A stretch of DNA of 64,000 nucleotides from Diploscapter coronatus (taxonomy: Eukaryota; Nematoda; Chromadorea; Rhabditida; Rhabditidae), in contig OZ038422.1 in assembly GCA_964036155.1 (NCBI GenBank), forward strand, positions 47,329,201 to 47,393,200, read 5' to 3'. The notes below the pieces were generated by a model. That model was not told the DNA's origin. It worked only from the letters and a program-made list of their open reading frames with translations, and did not search any database. This document shows, piece after piece, positions 1-12,362 of the stretch (its first letter is position 1; each line of letters starts with the position of its first letter). Made by a program: the position numbers and the translations under genes.

Positions 1-71
1 ATTCATTCCATTGTAGACAATGAATTAACGTCAAATATGATTAATTTTGAAACTTACACTCGAAATTCCAG

Positions 72-2013
72 GCCTACCACTCGTGTCTGATTCTGGGTCG
101 AGCGCGCGAGAAGTACCCAGAATTGTGCATCCCGATGACTGTCATTCCCTGCACCATCAGTAACAATGTTCCGGGTAATTTTTAAAAATTTTCCTAAATT
201 TTGCTTAATTGTGAAAAAATTCAGGAACTTCGCTATCTCTCGGCAGTGACACAGCCATGAACGAAATCTGCACGATGATCGACAAAATCAAGCAGTCCGC
301 GACGGGAACCAAGAGAAGGTAGTATTTAAAATTTATTTCTTAAATTTAAAAAAATTTCAAATCTCAGCTGATCATTTTATTTTTAATGCGTCGATTTACG
401 TGCTAATTATCCAAATCTGAAAGTGATTAAAATGAGAAAAATAGAGGGTTAAAGGGTATTTCTCTTGAAACACAAATATAGTAACCCTTTAATTTTCAGA
501 GTGTTCATCATCGAAACGATGGGTGGTTACTGCGGTTATCTGGCGACTCTCTCGGCCCTGGCTTCTGGAGCCGACAACGCTTACATTTTCGAGGAGAAAT
601 TCACCGTCGATGACATCATTGATGACGTCAGGGTGAGGGATATTGATTTTTTAATATCTGAGTAAATAAATGGCCTAAATTTATGACTAATAGATTTTAG
701 ACATATACAAATCCTTTTGAAACGTATGATTTATAATAAAATAGGAAAATTATTAAATCAGAAAAAGTATACAGCATATATCATTACTTTTTAGAGTATT
801 ATGAATATTCGGTGTTTTGAAACAACATTAAAATTAATGCTGAAAATTTTCAAAGAAAATAGATTTTATGCTAATTTTTCAGGTAATCGTTGCCAAAATG
901 GAGAAGGGCGTTCAGCGCTACTTGGTTGTCAGAAACGAATGCGCCAACAAGAATTTCACCACCCAATTCGTCGAGCAACTTTTCGAGGAGGAAGGCAAGG
1001 GCGAAGTAAGATTTTTTAAATTTAATCGAAAGCTTTTTTATAAGGTCCAAAAGAAAATTTCTGATTTTGCTCAAGGATACCCTTTAATTAGGTTCAAATA
1101 GGAGAAAAAAATAATTTAATGCGGGTATGATCTTTCATACCTATGAGCGTCCGAATTAAAATTTTTATTCTTAATCGAATTTCAGTCAAAAATTATTAAA
1201 TTTTGTTTCAACAGGAACAGGCAAAAGTTTTGAAACATACCCATTTTTCAGTTCTCGACCCGTATCAACATTCTCGGCCACGCCCAACAAGGAGGAAGTC
1301 CGACGCCGTTTGATCGAAACATGGGCACGAAATTGGCTGCAAAAGCTCTGGAATACCTCGTCACTCAAGTAAAGATAAAAAATAGCATATTTTGCGTCTT
1401 TTTTTGATAAAAATCCACTTTGTAGACTGAAAATAAATATTTTAGATAAAACAGAACATAAAGGACGGCACCGTCATGACGAATTCCCAAGAAACCGCAA
1501 CTCTGCTTGGACTTGTTGGAAAGAAAGTGGTGCGTTATAAAAAATATTCGTCTGAAAATGATAGTTTCTAGTTTGCTAGAATTAGCAAACTAGAATAACG
1601 AATTTGTCGAAGCAAATTTTATACAACTGGATAGTGGTGAATGTGATTTTTCATATTCTCCACGTTTCAAAAGTAACGATACTTGAACTTAAATTTCTTA
1701 AATTTGCTTTATGGGTAGTATTAATAACTAATAACAAAAAATATTAGAAAAGTATCCAAGCTAAAGATATTTTCAACGAATATTTGATAGTCGATTTTTG
1801 GAGTGTTATTAATAAACAATAAAATTAACGCTCATCAAAAACATCGATTTGCAGGAATTCACGCCCGTCGAGATTCTGGCGAAGCACACCGACTTCGACC
1901 ACCGCCTGCCTCGCGAGCAGTGGTGGATGAAGCTCCGCTCCCTACTGCGCATTCTCGCCAAACACGCCAGCACGTACCACACCGAAGCGGAGCCCGAGAA
2001 TATCGATGATTAA
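72..2013 (+). CDS. pfk-1: 6-phosphofructokinase, C-terminal part (left-truncated)
   Basis: Glycolytic enzyme that phosphorylates fructose 6-phosphate to fructose 1,6-bisphosphate with ATP in the cytosol. Seven exons are visible: 72-174, 225-318, 500-632, 883-1005, 1252-1368, 1446-1529 and 1855-2013. They join in phase to 270 residues plus a TAA stop. Diagnostic motifs in order are [56 protein letters not shown] and a C-terminal [16 protein letters not shown]. These match the C-terminal half of animal two-lobed PFK, the lobe that evolved into the allosteric half. Introns are 50-325 nt with TTTTCAG or TTGCAG acceptors. The N-terminal lobe, start codon and promoter lie left of the window. Codon use is GC-richer than the surroundings, as expected for a highly expressed gene. 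Family assignment is very secure; which PFK paralogue it is cannot be told. Confidence 0.97.
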
Positions 2014-3063
2014 GAGAGGATTACCTACCCGAAATGATATCTTGAATTACATTTACGATAACTTTGGTATACTGTAAAGGCGACATGTTTACCATTTATG
2101 GTAGCTTTAGTTATCAAATGATATAATCTTGGTAACTGAAGTGGTGGTATCTTGAATGTCATGATGATAGTTTAAATTACTGAATAGTAGTCGGATTACC
2201 TGGAATAGTACCAGCATAATACGCTCTTTATTAGCATAGTGGTTAGTTAGATTCGTTCTTTACTCTTGGGATTTTTATTATCTTGCGGTAGACGATATGT
2301 CAACTTTGATTCAAATTCGTTGTATGATTCAAAAATCCTCACACCAACTAAATGAATTTTGGCATTAGTCATTGAATCTACGAGGAATAACCTTCATATT
2401 TAGTCAAAGTTTAGAAAATTCAAAGTAGTGGACTAGATTTCTGTCCTAGTCATTTTAAGCCCATTATTTCATACATTTTCCCAGGAATCAAAATTTGATG
2501 ACCCTTTGTATTTGTGAGAAGCTTTGCCATACAGAAAATGATTGTATTGGTATTAAAAAATTTTAGATCTGAATGATCATGACATTTTTACGAATGTAGC
2601 TGTTCCCTTTTTAGATTTTAGAGCATATTGCTAGTTTTAATATATTTCTTGAAAACTCTAGAGTTCGCTTACAATAAGTCGAATCGTGACACTACTTATT
2701 TGAAAGTTTACTACGCTTAAACCTTGAAATGATCTTTTAAAAATTTGAATAAAGGCCCTTTATTTCAAAATACTTCTAATAGTTTAAATAAATTTAACAA
2801 TTTTAATTAAATGCAAATTTATAATTTTACCTACCTTGAAATTTTACGGGTCTACCCTCTCCATTAGTTTATTTCCGGTTTTTCGTCGTGTCTGATTTTC
2901 CCTAATCTGAATTTTATCTTTTCAAACCCAGACCGGAAAGTGGGATATACGAAATCCCCGGGAGCTTACTCGCATCTAAAATCCATTTTCCTCGAATTCT
3001 CAGATTTAAACCAAAATTGTTAAAATCACGCTACCGTATACCCTTTAATTCGATGAGTTGAAT
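2014..3063. other. Intergenic, PFK to guanylate cyclase
   Basis: AT-rich spacer holding the PFK 3' UTR and the cyclase promoter. No further coding exon, tRNA or strong repeat was seen. An AATAAA-like signal occurs near 2747, rather far from the PFK stop, so the true polyadenylation site is uncertain. Confidence 0.6.
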
Positions 3064-6000
3064 ATGAAAAAGCGAAAATCGATATTTCTGATTTATTTCA
3101 TTCTATCTATTCTTTTCTATGAATGTAGCTCGAAGAAAATCAGGTTTGGTATTATCAATAACTGATAACTTGAGAAAATAAATAGAGCGAAATTTGAATA
3201 TGCAAAGTGAGTATTGTGAAATATCAAATAGTCGTCACATTTACTTTTCGGAATCATGAATTATGCCTATTCGTTTGCAAACAGCGAGCTAATTTTCATA
3301 CACCAAATGGCCATCTTTTTTACCTTGTCCCAGTCTCAAGTAATCGGCCACCGATAACAGTTGAATAGACCACTTTGGGATATGGTAACTTTAGTACGGT
3401 TGGTACGGCGTACGCTGATAGCGGTGGAATGGTGAAGATTGGACATCTTCTGCCGAACAGCCCAAATATCGGCCATGAGCCGGACGTCCTGAAATTATGC
3501 GCCAAGGATTTAAAGGACCGAAAAATTTTGCCGATCAATTATACCCTACAGTAATTTTTAGTTCTTAGGTAAAGCTATTAAGGATTTTAGAATTCTCACG
3601 ATGGAATCTTGCAACAAATTTTCCGGGGTCGAAAATGCAGCCTACCTTCATTACAAGAGAAATGCAACGGTCTATTTTGGACCGGGTTGTAATAATGGTA
3701 AAATATTATCATTTAAAACTCACGATAATGATAAATTTAATTGAAAAATCATAATCGCCGAGAAAAATGAAAACAATAAAAACTTCTGAGCTGTAATCAT
3801 GCTTAGAACTATTTTAAACATGGAACTAATAAAGAAATAAATAATTGTTCACATGAATTCAGAAATTCTAGTGATTGGGCGTCTCGCACCTCGGTGGAAC
3901 GTCCCTATCATAGCTCATATGTCTGGAGACGATGTTCTTAGCGACCGCTCCGAATTCCCCACGCTTGGCTCAGTGGCCTTGACATCGGCTTCGGAAATGG
4001 CTAAGGCCACATTGACATTCTTGCAACTGAATAATTGGGATCAAGTAGGAAGTTTTCGGATATGCTGGATGAAAATTGTTTTGATATTTTTATCGAATAT
4101 TATGCAATATTCAATATGTAATCAATTCGTGGTTTTATGATATTCCATGTTAAGATTATTGGATTGGTCCATAAGTTCGTAGCGAGTCTAATAACTCTCA
4201 TTGTATCTGAGGAATCCCAATGGGTTTTTCGGTGTTAATACCTCTAACGTATGGATTTTCAAATGCTATATCTCAAAACTCCGTGACTTCATTGAGTACG
4301 TGCAAAACAACATGGTTTCGCATAATGGTCCCCCTTAGGTGGGAAATCAATTTTTTAAAGTGGTCTAACCGGTTCAAAGTTGGATGCCATTCGACTCACC
4401 ATTGAATTCTAAGCAACTGCAAAAGTACCCATTGCTAACAATTGTTCAATCGATTTTCAATTTTTATATTATCGTAGAGTGCTTATGCAATGCTTCAATA
4501 TGATATCAAATTTAACAGGAAACTTATACTGTAACAAGAAGTGAGCCCTTTATTGGAACCCTAGAAGTTAGATTCGTCCTGCATGGCGTTTATGCATAGT
4601 AAGTAAAGTGAAGCAGTTTCAAAACGTGCCATCAGAAAGCCAATACTCTAGTAGTACCAGTACTGAAAACTCCATTTGGATCCGTTAGATACGAGGAAAG
4701 TTATTCGGGTGTGCTACGAATTTGTGGATCAACCCAATCAGGGATATTTGCGGTTCAGTTCGGTTTGGGGTATTTTGGATTGAAAATTTTATTTCTCTTT
4801 GAAAAATTGGTCGTCTTAGTAATTTAGCACGGCTTCGCTTACGGCGGGCTGATTATGATCAAATCTAATCTTAAACAATAGAAAATTGTGATTTTTGGCA
4901 TCATATAGGTAAGAAAATGTTTTTAAATTCGATTCTATTTATGGAAAAATTGAACCGCAAACATCCCTGAACCCAATGCTATAGTTTGATAAATTTCTGC
5001 ATTTATGTTTCAGAAAAATGAATGATATAATAATACTACTGTTTTAACCATGATATTTAATTCCACTCTATATTACTATTTGAGAACAGCACTTTTAAAT
5101 GATCGTGTTTAGGTCGGCTTCGTGCGTCCCTCAGCCAATAGCGAGCGTCTATCACTTCATTCCCTACAACATCTACTCAAAAAGAAGAACATCGAGTTGA
5201 ACACGATCATTGAACTCGACCCGTTCGTGTCCGTTGATGAAATCATATCATCAGGAGAATTGGCGACGTTGAAGAGCAAGGCTAGAAGTAATATTTGAGT
5301 TTGAAATTAAGAAACCTAATTGCATATTCATATAATATCATAGTGCATGGGATAATAAAAGGATAAACTATTGGTTTATTTCATATGTCATGATATTTTC
5401 AGATATAATTTATAATTGTCATTTAGGGTTTGATAATCATTTTGTTTTAGTCATAATCGTTGAACTTGGCATGGATCTATCGGCAGCCACCAACTTCATG
5501 GTTGCAGTGCATCGACAGAAGATGAAAGGAGAAGAGTTCGTCTATATCATACCATGGCTGGCTCATGTAGGTTTCAAGTTTTATTTATATATATATATAA
5601 GATAATAATCGTATTATTTATTCGTACTGGATATTCGATCGAAAGTAATGTTCAAAATATCACTCTTTCTAGGCATTTGTTTAGAATTTATGTCAGACAT
5701 AGTAAACAGTTTAATAATATTGTATTGAAATGATTAAATTTCAAAAATTTTGAGAAATAGTCAATTATTGGGGGAAAAGAAATAATGTATTTTCTTAAGA
5801 TAAATCTCATTAAATATTACAAATGTTGTAGCATAGCTTATTTTTATGGAGAAAAAATATTCATTTTTATTTTTAGGTTAACGACTATTACCCTTGGGAA
5901 GCGACGACAGTCGATAAACAGGAAGTGAAGGCCGCCTTTGAGCACACGATCATCATCACCGCGCACGGATACGACAGGAAGTTCTTCGATGAATTCCAGC

Positions 6001-9000
6001 AAAAATTCAGTCAGGCTACAGGGATGCTCAGTAGTCATGTAAATTTAAACGATTTTTGAAATATGATTAAAAAGTTATGAAATCATAAACATATTTATGA
6101 TTACTCCGATAATATATAGACTCGGGTTATCAAAACTACTTATAAAATTGATATGCTGCATAAATTGAGCTACACTTGAATCAGTATTGACAAGTATTAT
6201 AGCTTATATACTGCCATTTAATGCTTCTAGATATTTTTCCATGATCGCTTAATATAGCCTGCATATTTTCAGTACGCCACCCTAACTTATATGTCTCTCT
6301 ACGACGCATTGTTTCTATACGGATTAGCATTAAGAGATGCCTATGAAGAAGTCGGTGGATATGACGTTCATCAAAATGGCTCTTTACTCTGGTCCAAAAT
6401 GACTAATCGGCGGTTTATCGGTAAAAATATTATTGCAAAAGTATGATTACTTTTCTCTTACAATTGAGCATACTTTCCTCTGTCTATGATTATTTTTCGG
6501 ATACTTTATAGACATCCTATTTTATCGTATTGATAACGAGATAATAAAAATTACAGCAAGAACAACAACAAAAAAGTATAGAAGGTATAATTTTAGGAGC
6601 AACCGGTCAAGTGCTAATGAATAACAAAGCTATTCGCGTCCCTTCGTATGCAACCTATTACACGACAAACGGCACGCTCAAAATTGTCGTGGAATTGGAG
6701 GCAAAGAACACCGATAGAATTCAATGCGAGAAGAACCCCGATCAGTGCTCGGAGCATGTAGGGTTTTAGATTTTATAAGTCGATGGTAAATTTCTTAGTA
6801 ATGGCTAATAACGCTGTGAGGTACTCTTATGAAAAAGAAAAAAACTATCATAAACTTATAAATGAAGCAATCATAATGAAATTTTATGAAAGTTGAAAAT
6901 AATATAAGATTCGCATTTCTATAGGCTAGATATTATTTTAAAAAAACAAGATAATGGCAAGAAACTTGACCGATTAATAAGAATAAAGTCATTTTTAAAA
7001 AAATCAGGTCGCTCATGAGATGATTCAATTCTATTGGATTTCTTCTACCGGAAAGCTTCCCCCTGCAATTCCGGATTGCGGATTCACCGGGTCGGATTGT
7101 GACTATACATCCTATTTGATCGCCCTGGGATGCATCGTCTTCCTCATCGCCATAGTTCCCATCTCATACTTCATCTACTTGAAACAGTAAATAATTAGGG
7201 TAACTCAGGAGGTAATTATACTGGTTTCAGAAAAGAGCGACTACTCTATGACATGACCTGGAGAATCCCAAGAGATAACGTCAGATTGGTGGATGCTTCG
7301 AAAGCTGTAATTTTTTATTTATTTAAAAAAAAATTATATTTCGAATTAGTTAATCTAAAATGTGTAAAACTCTTGATTATTATTCGAACGACCGAGTGCA
7401 ATTTTATATAATGAATTAAAACGTAAGTAATAGATAGATGAGTTATTAAATATTTTTAAAAAATTTTACTAGTTCTAAGAACAGTGAGTTTGCAGAAGTC
7501 CGAACACTCCTTAATGAGTAAATCCACTGTGTCGAGTTCGTTTTCCGGATCGCAAACTTCGAAGGAGAAAAATGGAATCATCAACGCGAAGCAGGCGACG
7601 TCGAATGGAGTTCGATTGGCGATAAAAAAATATCAACAAATGCGCAACATCACCTTCCCAAAGTCCGAACTCAAACTTTTGAACGAGGTAAGACTAATCA
7701 ACAGGCGTGTGAGATATCAACGATTATGGGGATATATTAATTCAGTTAAGATTTTTGAAACGTTATACTTTAGTGTAACGTCTTGGAAATTATTTACATT
7801 TATAATAAAGCAACCATTGAAGAAAAGTTATTGAATTTATATCTTAAAATTTTGACAGAACTATTTGAAGCCTAAGATCTTTGAAATTTTAGCTAAAACT
7901 AATCGAAAACGAACATCTAAACAAGTTCTATGGCATTGCGTTCAACCAACAGAATGAATTCATCGTTATGTGGGTGCTATGTTCTAGAGGTAATTTGGAG
8001 GTAAAATTTCCAATTTCTCTAACTTTCCCGCAAAAACTTGAAATTTCAGGACATTCTATTCAACGATGAGCTAAAACTAGGTCGGAATTTCCAGGTTTCA
8101 TTCGCTAAAGATGTCGTCAAGGTTAATCGTCTTTAAAAAATCGATGATCTGAAAATTCAGGGACTAACCTTTCTTCATGCATCCCCAATAATTTGCCACG
8201 GATTTCTATGTCTGCAAAATTGTTTGGGTATGTTTTGCTTTATTTCAAGTCTAAATAACTTCAATTTCGAGCAATGAACTATCCCTGAATCAGGGTTTAT
8301 TTATGATAAAATAATCAGTCAAGTACAAAATAACAATGCTATGAATTATCATGAAAATTGCATAAAGTGAGAATATGTATTTTAGTCAATTCAAACTGGA
8401 CAGTAAAGCTAACGAATTTCGGTACCGAACAGATAATCTCCGAAAAGACGTATCATAATGAAATTCGACTTATCGCATCTACTGAAGGGGGCGATCCCGA
8501 TCAAGAAGAGATCGATACGAGGATTATCAATCGAAGTATGAAATATTTAATTATAATTTAAATATATTAAATCATAAAGTATCACCAGACCAGAAATTAA
8601 TTTATGTTTTAAATATATTTATATCTAGTTATTATAGCAGAAAGCATATTCCGAAATTAAAATGATCATTTTCTTTAAATAATCCTAAAGCATTAAGAAT
8701 ACCTTCAACAAGCACCAGAAATTATCCGAGAATTGGTCACAAGAAAAATTCTACCGAAGGGAACTCAGCCTGCTGATATCTACGCCCTGGGAATGGTCTT
8801 GTATCAGATCCTATTCAGAGTCGAACCATTCCATGAGCGAGGGAAGAGTATCGCCAGTAAGTCATAAAAAATAAGCAGACGCCTTAAAACTTGAACTGAT
8901 ATTAAGTAACCACGAATGATATCATATCATCCCAAAATGCATTTATTTGATGTTTTAAAATAATCAAGGTATTAGCTAAATATAACTTTGTATGATAAGT

Positions 9001-11537
9001 AATTGTAGTTCATTGATTAGAGTCCTCAAACTCCGCGCGCCCTTTGAAGAAATGTGTTTGTGGTAGTTGGAAACTCTAAATTTGGGAAAGATATACCCTT
9101 CAAACTCTTAATTTCTTTTAAAAAAAAACCTTACTTTGATCGACGACAGACTTGATAAAATGATTTGGTGCAAAAGATCAGGACAAAATGGCCGCACACA
9201 ACATTTCGTTTGCGAATATGATATTTGATTTTGGGCGACAGATCTTTGCGATTTTCTTCGACCAAGGAATTTACTTCTTTTATTCTTTCTTCGCGAAAGC
9301 CACTTACATCTCTGATGACATTTCTGCACAAAAATTTTACTCGAACCATCAATCCGACACATCTGCTTGGGGATCCTACTTATTGACTGATAAAAATTTG
9401 CTTGTTTAGAACTCATGGAACTAATCGCGATGTCAAACGATGACGATCAAATCATCCGACCGAGCTTTCCATCGAGCAGCCGGGAGGAGGGATATAGTTT
9501 GCAGGTTGAACTTTTAGATTAAACTATTCGAACATACTAAAAAATCGATAATTTTAAGAAAAAGGAAAACTTCAAAAGTTCTTAACTAATCTAAAACTTA
9601 TTATTACCTTGATTTCATTGTTTAATTATATGAGTAGGATACACCTAATATCAATTTATAAGGATTATTCAAGGTTATTATTTCCTTCAAAACGTATTTT
9701 TAAGCTGCTCTCATGCATCGAAGCGTGTTGGTTGGAGCTTCCCGAAGTGCGACCTTCGATCAAGAAAGTCCGAGCTATGGTTAACGCCAACCTGAAGTCG
9801 ACGTAAATATTCAACAGTTTAAAAAAAAATAATAATAGCTTTAAAAATTCAGCGGAAAAGGCTCACTAGTGGATCAAATGATGAAAATGATGGAGGTTTA
9901 ATTAGAATTTAATAATTGAGTTTTAAAGCAATGATTTAGGAGTATACAGCGAATTTAGAAGGGATGGTTCGTGACAGAACAGCCATGCTTGAAGAGGCAC
10001 AAAAACAAGCCGATAGATTGTTGAATAGCATGCTACCCAAGTGGGTTTATTTATTTGGAAAAAACAATAACCCCACCATTGGACCATTGAATTGAGTTTA
10101 GATTTTTTCAAAAAAATCTTGGAATATGTTAGAACATCTAAATCATAATAATGAAATTATATAAGATTCAAAGATCATATCAGTTTGTTTGAAGCTCTTT
10201 AGTTTTTATCTCATAGAATAACAGATTAATATAGTTTTACATTTGATACTTGTTGAAAATTTTTGAAACTTATTAAAATTCCATAATTTTATTTTGAATT
10301 AATTTATATACATTGAGATCGGTCGCCGAAGATCTAAAAGTGGGAAAGTCCGTGTTACCTCAGTTATACAGCTGTGCTACGGTAGCTTAGACGCTAATTT
10401 TATTACCCACGTCAAATTTCAGGTCCTATTCTCCGACATTCGAGGTTTCACACGCATTTCTTCAACCTCAACACCCCTTCAGGTTGTTACGTTTTTGAAC
10501 GACTTATTCAGCGGATTCGACGCTATTATCGCTAGGCATGACGCCTATAAGGTTGAGTTAGAAATAACATGATTAGCCGAAGAACGATTTAAACGCAGGT
10601 CGAAACTATTGGTGACGCCTATATGATAGTCTCCGGGGTGCCAACCGAAAATGGGAACAATCATGTCCAGCATATAGCTGATATCGCTTTAAAGATGAGA
10701 TCGGTAAGGAAATAGTTATAAAAAACGACATTATGCTTCATTAAGATATTGGATTATAAAACACCATAATATAAAATATAAGTGACAAAGGCTAATTACT
10801 TTAGTTCGTTAGTAATTTCAAATTGGCCCATAGACCTGAGGAGCTGATGATGGTTCGAATCGGGTTCCACAGTGGTAGCGTCGCTGCGGGAGTCGTGGGT
10901 TTGGCTGCCCCTAGGTAAGTTTGTTGTTCGCTTAATTTATTATTTTTTAGTTTGTAATCAAGATTATATACAAAAAACGAAGAACGGTCGTTGCTCACAA
11001 AGTGTGTATCTTGCAAAAATGAATTCGAACTTCATTCAAGCACACAAAACTCATTTCTTGCAGAAGAAAAGATTATATCTCATTCTAACAATGTTCAGAT
11101 GAGATTTTTGTGCGCAACAGCATATATTCACAAGAACCACACACATCAATTGAAGTCACATTTAATGCATATTTATTTATTATTATTTATTTTTTAATTT
11201 ATTGATTTTAGGTATTGCTTATTTGGGGACACGGTAAACATGGCTTCACGAATGGAGAGTACCGGGGTGGCAAACAAAATTCAGGTATGAATTATTTAAA
11301 ATAACTAATAAAATGGATTTTTTTAAAGATTTCCGAAAATGCGTGCAATCTACTGCACTGTTTCTTCAAACAATTCGTGCTAGTGGAAAGGGGGAAAATC
11401 GATGTTAAAGTTAGTTTAACTTTAAAAAAAAAAATAATAATAATAATAATAAAGTTTAATGAAAAATTCAGGGAAAAGGCGAATGTCTAACCTATTTCCT
11501 AGAAGGAAGAACTACTTCTATGAATATGAGAAATTGA
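3064..11537 (+). CDS. gcy: Receptor-type guanylate cyclase (GCY family)
   Basis: Single-pass membrane receptor making cGMP from GTP; in nematodes such proteins serve chemosensory, thermosensory or gas-sensing neurons. I assembled 28 exons (e1 3064-3143, then 3395-3550 to 11472-11537) that sum to 1,084 residues in phase. Order: signal peptide ([18 protein letters not shown]), extracellular ligand-binding domain (MVKIGHLLP, then [15 protein letters not shown] and VYFGPGCNN), transmembrane segment at 7090-7186, a kinase-homology domain without HRD or DFG (AIKKY present; KLTNFGTEQ in place of DFG), a dimerisation coiled coil ([17 protein letters not shown]) and the cyclase domain. Catalytic residues are all present: FSDIRGF and ETIGDAYM (metal and guanine binding), YCLFGDTVN (guanine-selecting Cys), NMASRMES. 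The enzyme should therefore be active. A phase-neutral 21-nt mini-exon at 3186-3206 is possible. Intron 4045-5112 carries two transposon remnants. The paralogue cannot be named. Confidence 0.96.
4159..4736. mobile_element. Mariner/Tc1-like remnant in a gcy intron
   Basis: The ends are long imperfect inverted repeats. Left, from 4159: TTGGATTGGTCCATAAGTTC then GTAGC. The reverse complement of the right end, to about 4736, reads TTGGGTTGATCCACAAATTC then GTAGC. They match at all but four of 25 positions. A TA precedes the left end, as expected of the mariner/Tc1 superfamily; the right-hand TA is changed. At about 578 bp it is too short for an intact transposase and the interior has no convincing reading frame, so it is a deletion derivative or MITE. 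Confidence 0.75.
4739..4969. mobile_element. hAT-like MITE with 8-bp target duplication
   Basis: Terminal inverted repeats CAGGGATATTTGCGGTTCA (left) and, as the reverse complement of the right end, CAGGGATGTTTGCGGTTCA. The element is 231 bp and is flanked by a perfect direct repeat AACCCAAT (4731-4738 and 4970-4977). CAGGG ends with an 8-bp duplication are hallmarks of the hAT superfamily. The interior carries no coding capacity. The left duplication overlaps the end of the mariner-like remnant, so this insertion is the younger one. Confidence 0.85.
11434..11452. repeat. (ATA)n microsatellite
   Basis: About six ATA units after an A-run, inside the short intron before the last cyclase exon. 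Confidence 0.8.
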
Positions 11538-12362
11538 TTTTATCTAGACTTTGAAACAGGGCTGCCCACAGGTAAGATGCAGGCATGAAATTTTCTCCAT
11601 AACTAATTGCAGAAAATTGATAGGCAAACAGATACGAACAATTTGACTATTACATAAAGGTGCAAGTACTACTTTTCATCGTCTGTAGGCAGCTCTACTT
11701 TCAATTGTATTATTTATTTGTAACTGCATGTATTTCAAACTTCTTTTTCTCTATTCTCATTTACCTACCAATTTATCATAGTTTAGAGTATCTTTATTGA
11801 AATGTATTGAAATCTCAATGGCATACACGTTTTCACATAACCGTATTTCGATTTGGCGGTATAGATAAATTATTTTCGACTGCGCGATTTTCCAAAATTA
11901 CAAGTTAAAACTTCGCAGACTACGAACAGACGTGCTTCTAGTAGCCTAAAATTTGAAATGTGTTGATTTTTAAGTTTAATTTACCACTCTAACAGAACTA
12001 CGAAATTGACCCAACGAATCACTGAGAAGAGCCGATTTTTCGCAGATTTTCGTCTGAAATTAAAATATTGTTCGGAAAGTCGAAACTACTTTTAAGCGGA
12101 TTTAGATGATGATTGACCTAAGCAACGGATAAACTATAGCAATAGCAAATATATTATTTTATAGGTCTCATATTATAAAATTGCCGGCGTTCATTAGTAA
12201 GTTGAAAATCTAGCAGAAATATTTCATCAAAATCTATATATTACGGTGAAAATTATTGATCCTTGAGGTGTTAAACTAGGATTATAAAAATACGATAATT
12301 TAAAGAATTAAAGACCAAAACTAACCGTATTGCTCTGCGAATTCGACCGCTTAATCGAGCCA
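11538..12362. other. Intergenic between convergent genes
   Basis: 3' flanks of the cyclase (+) and the neuropeptide receptor (-). AT-rich, with no coding exon recognised. Confidence 0.6.

Noticed and set aside
8285..8305. CCCTGAATCAGGG palindrome as a hAT end
   Set aside because: No partner end or target duplication was found nearby.
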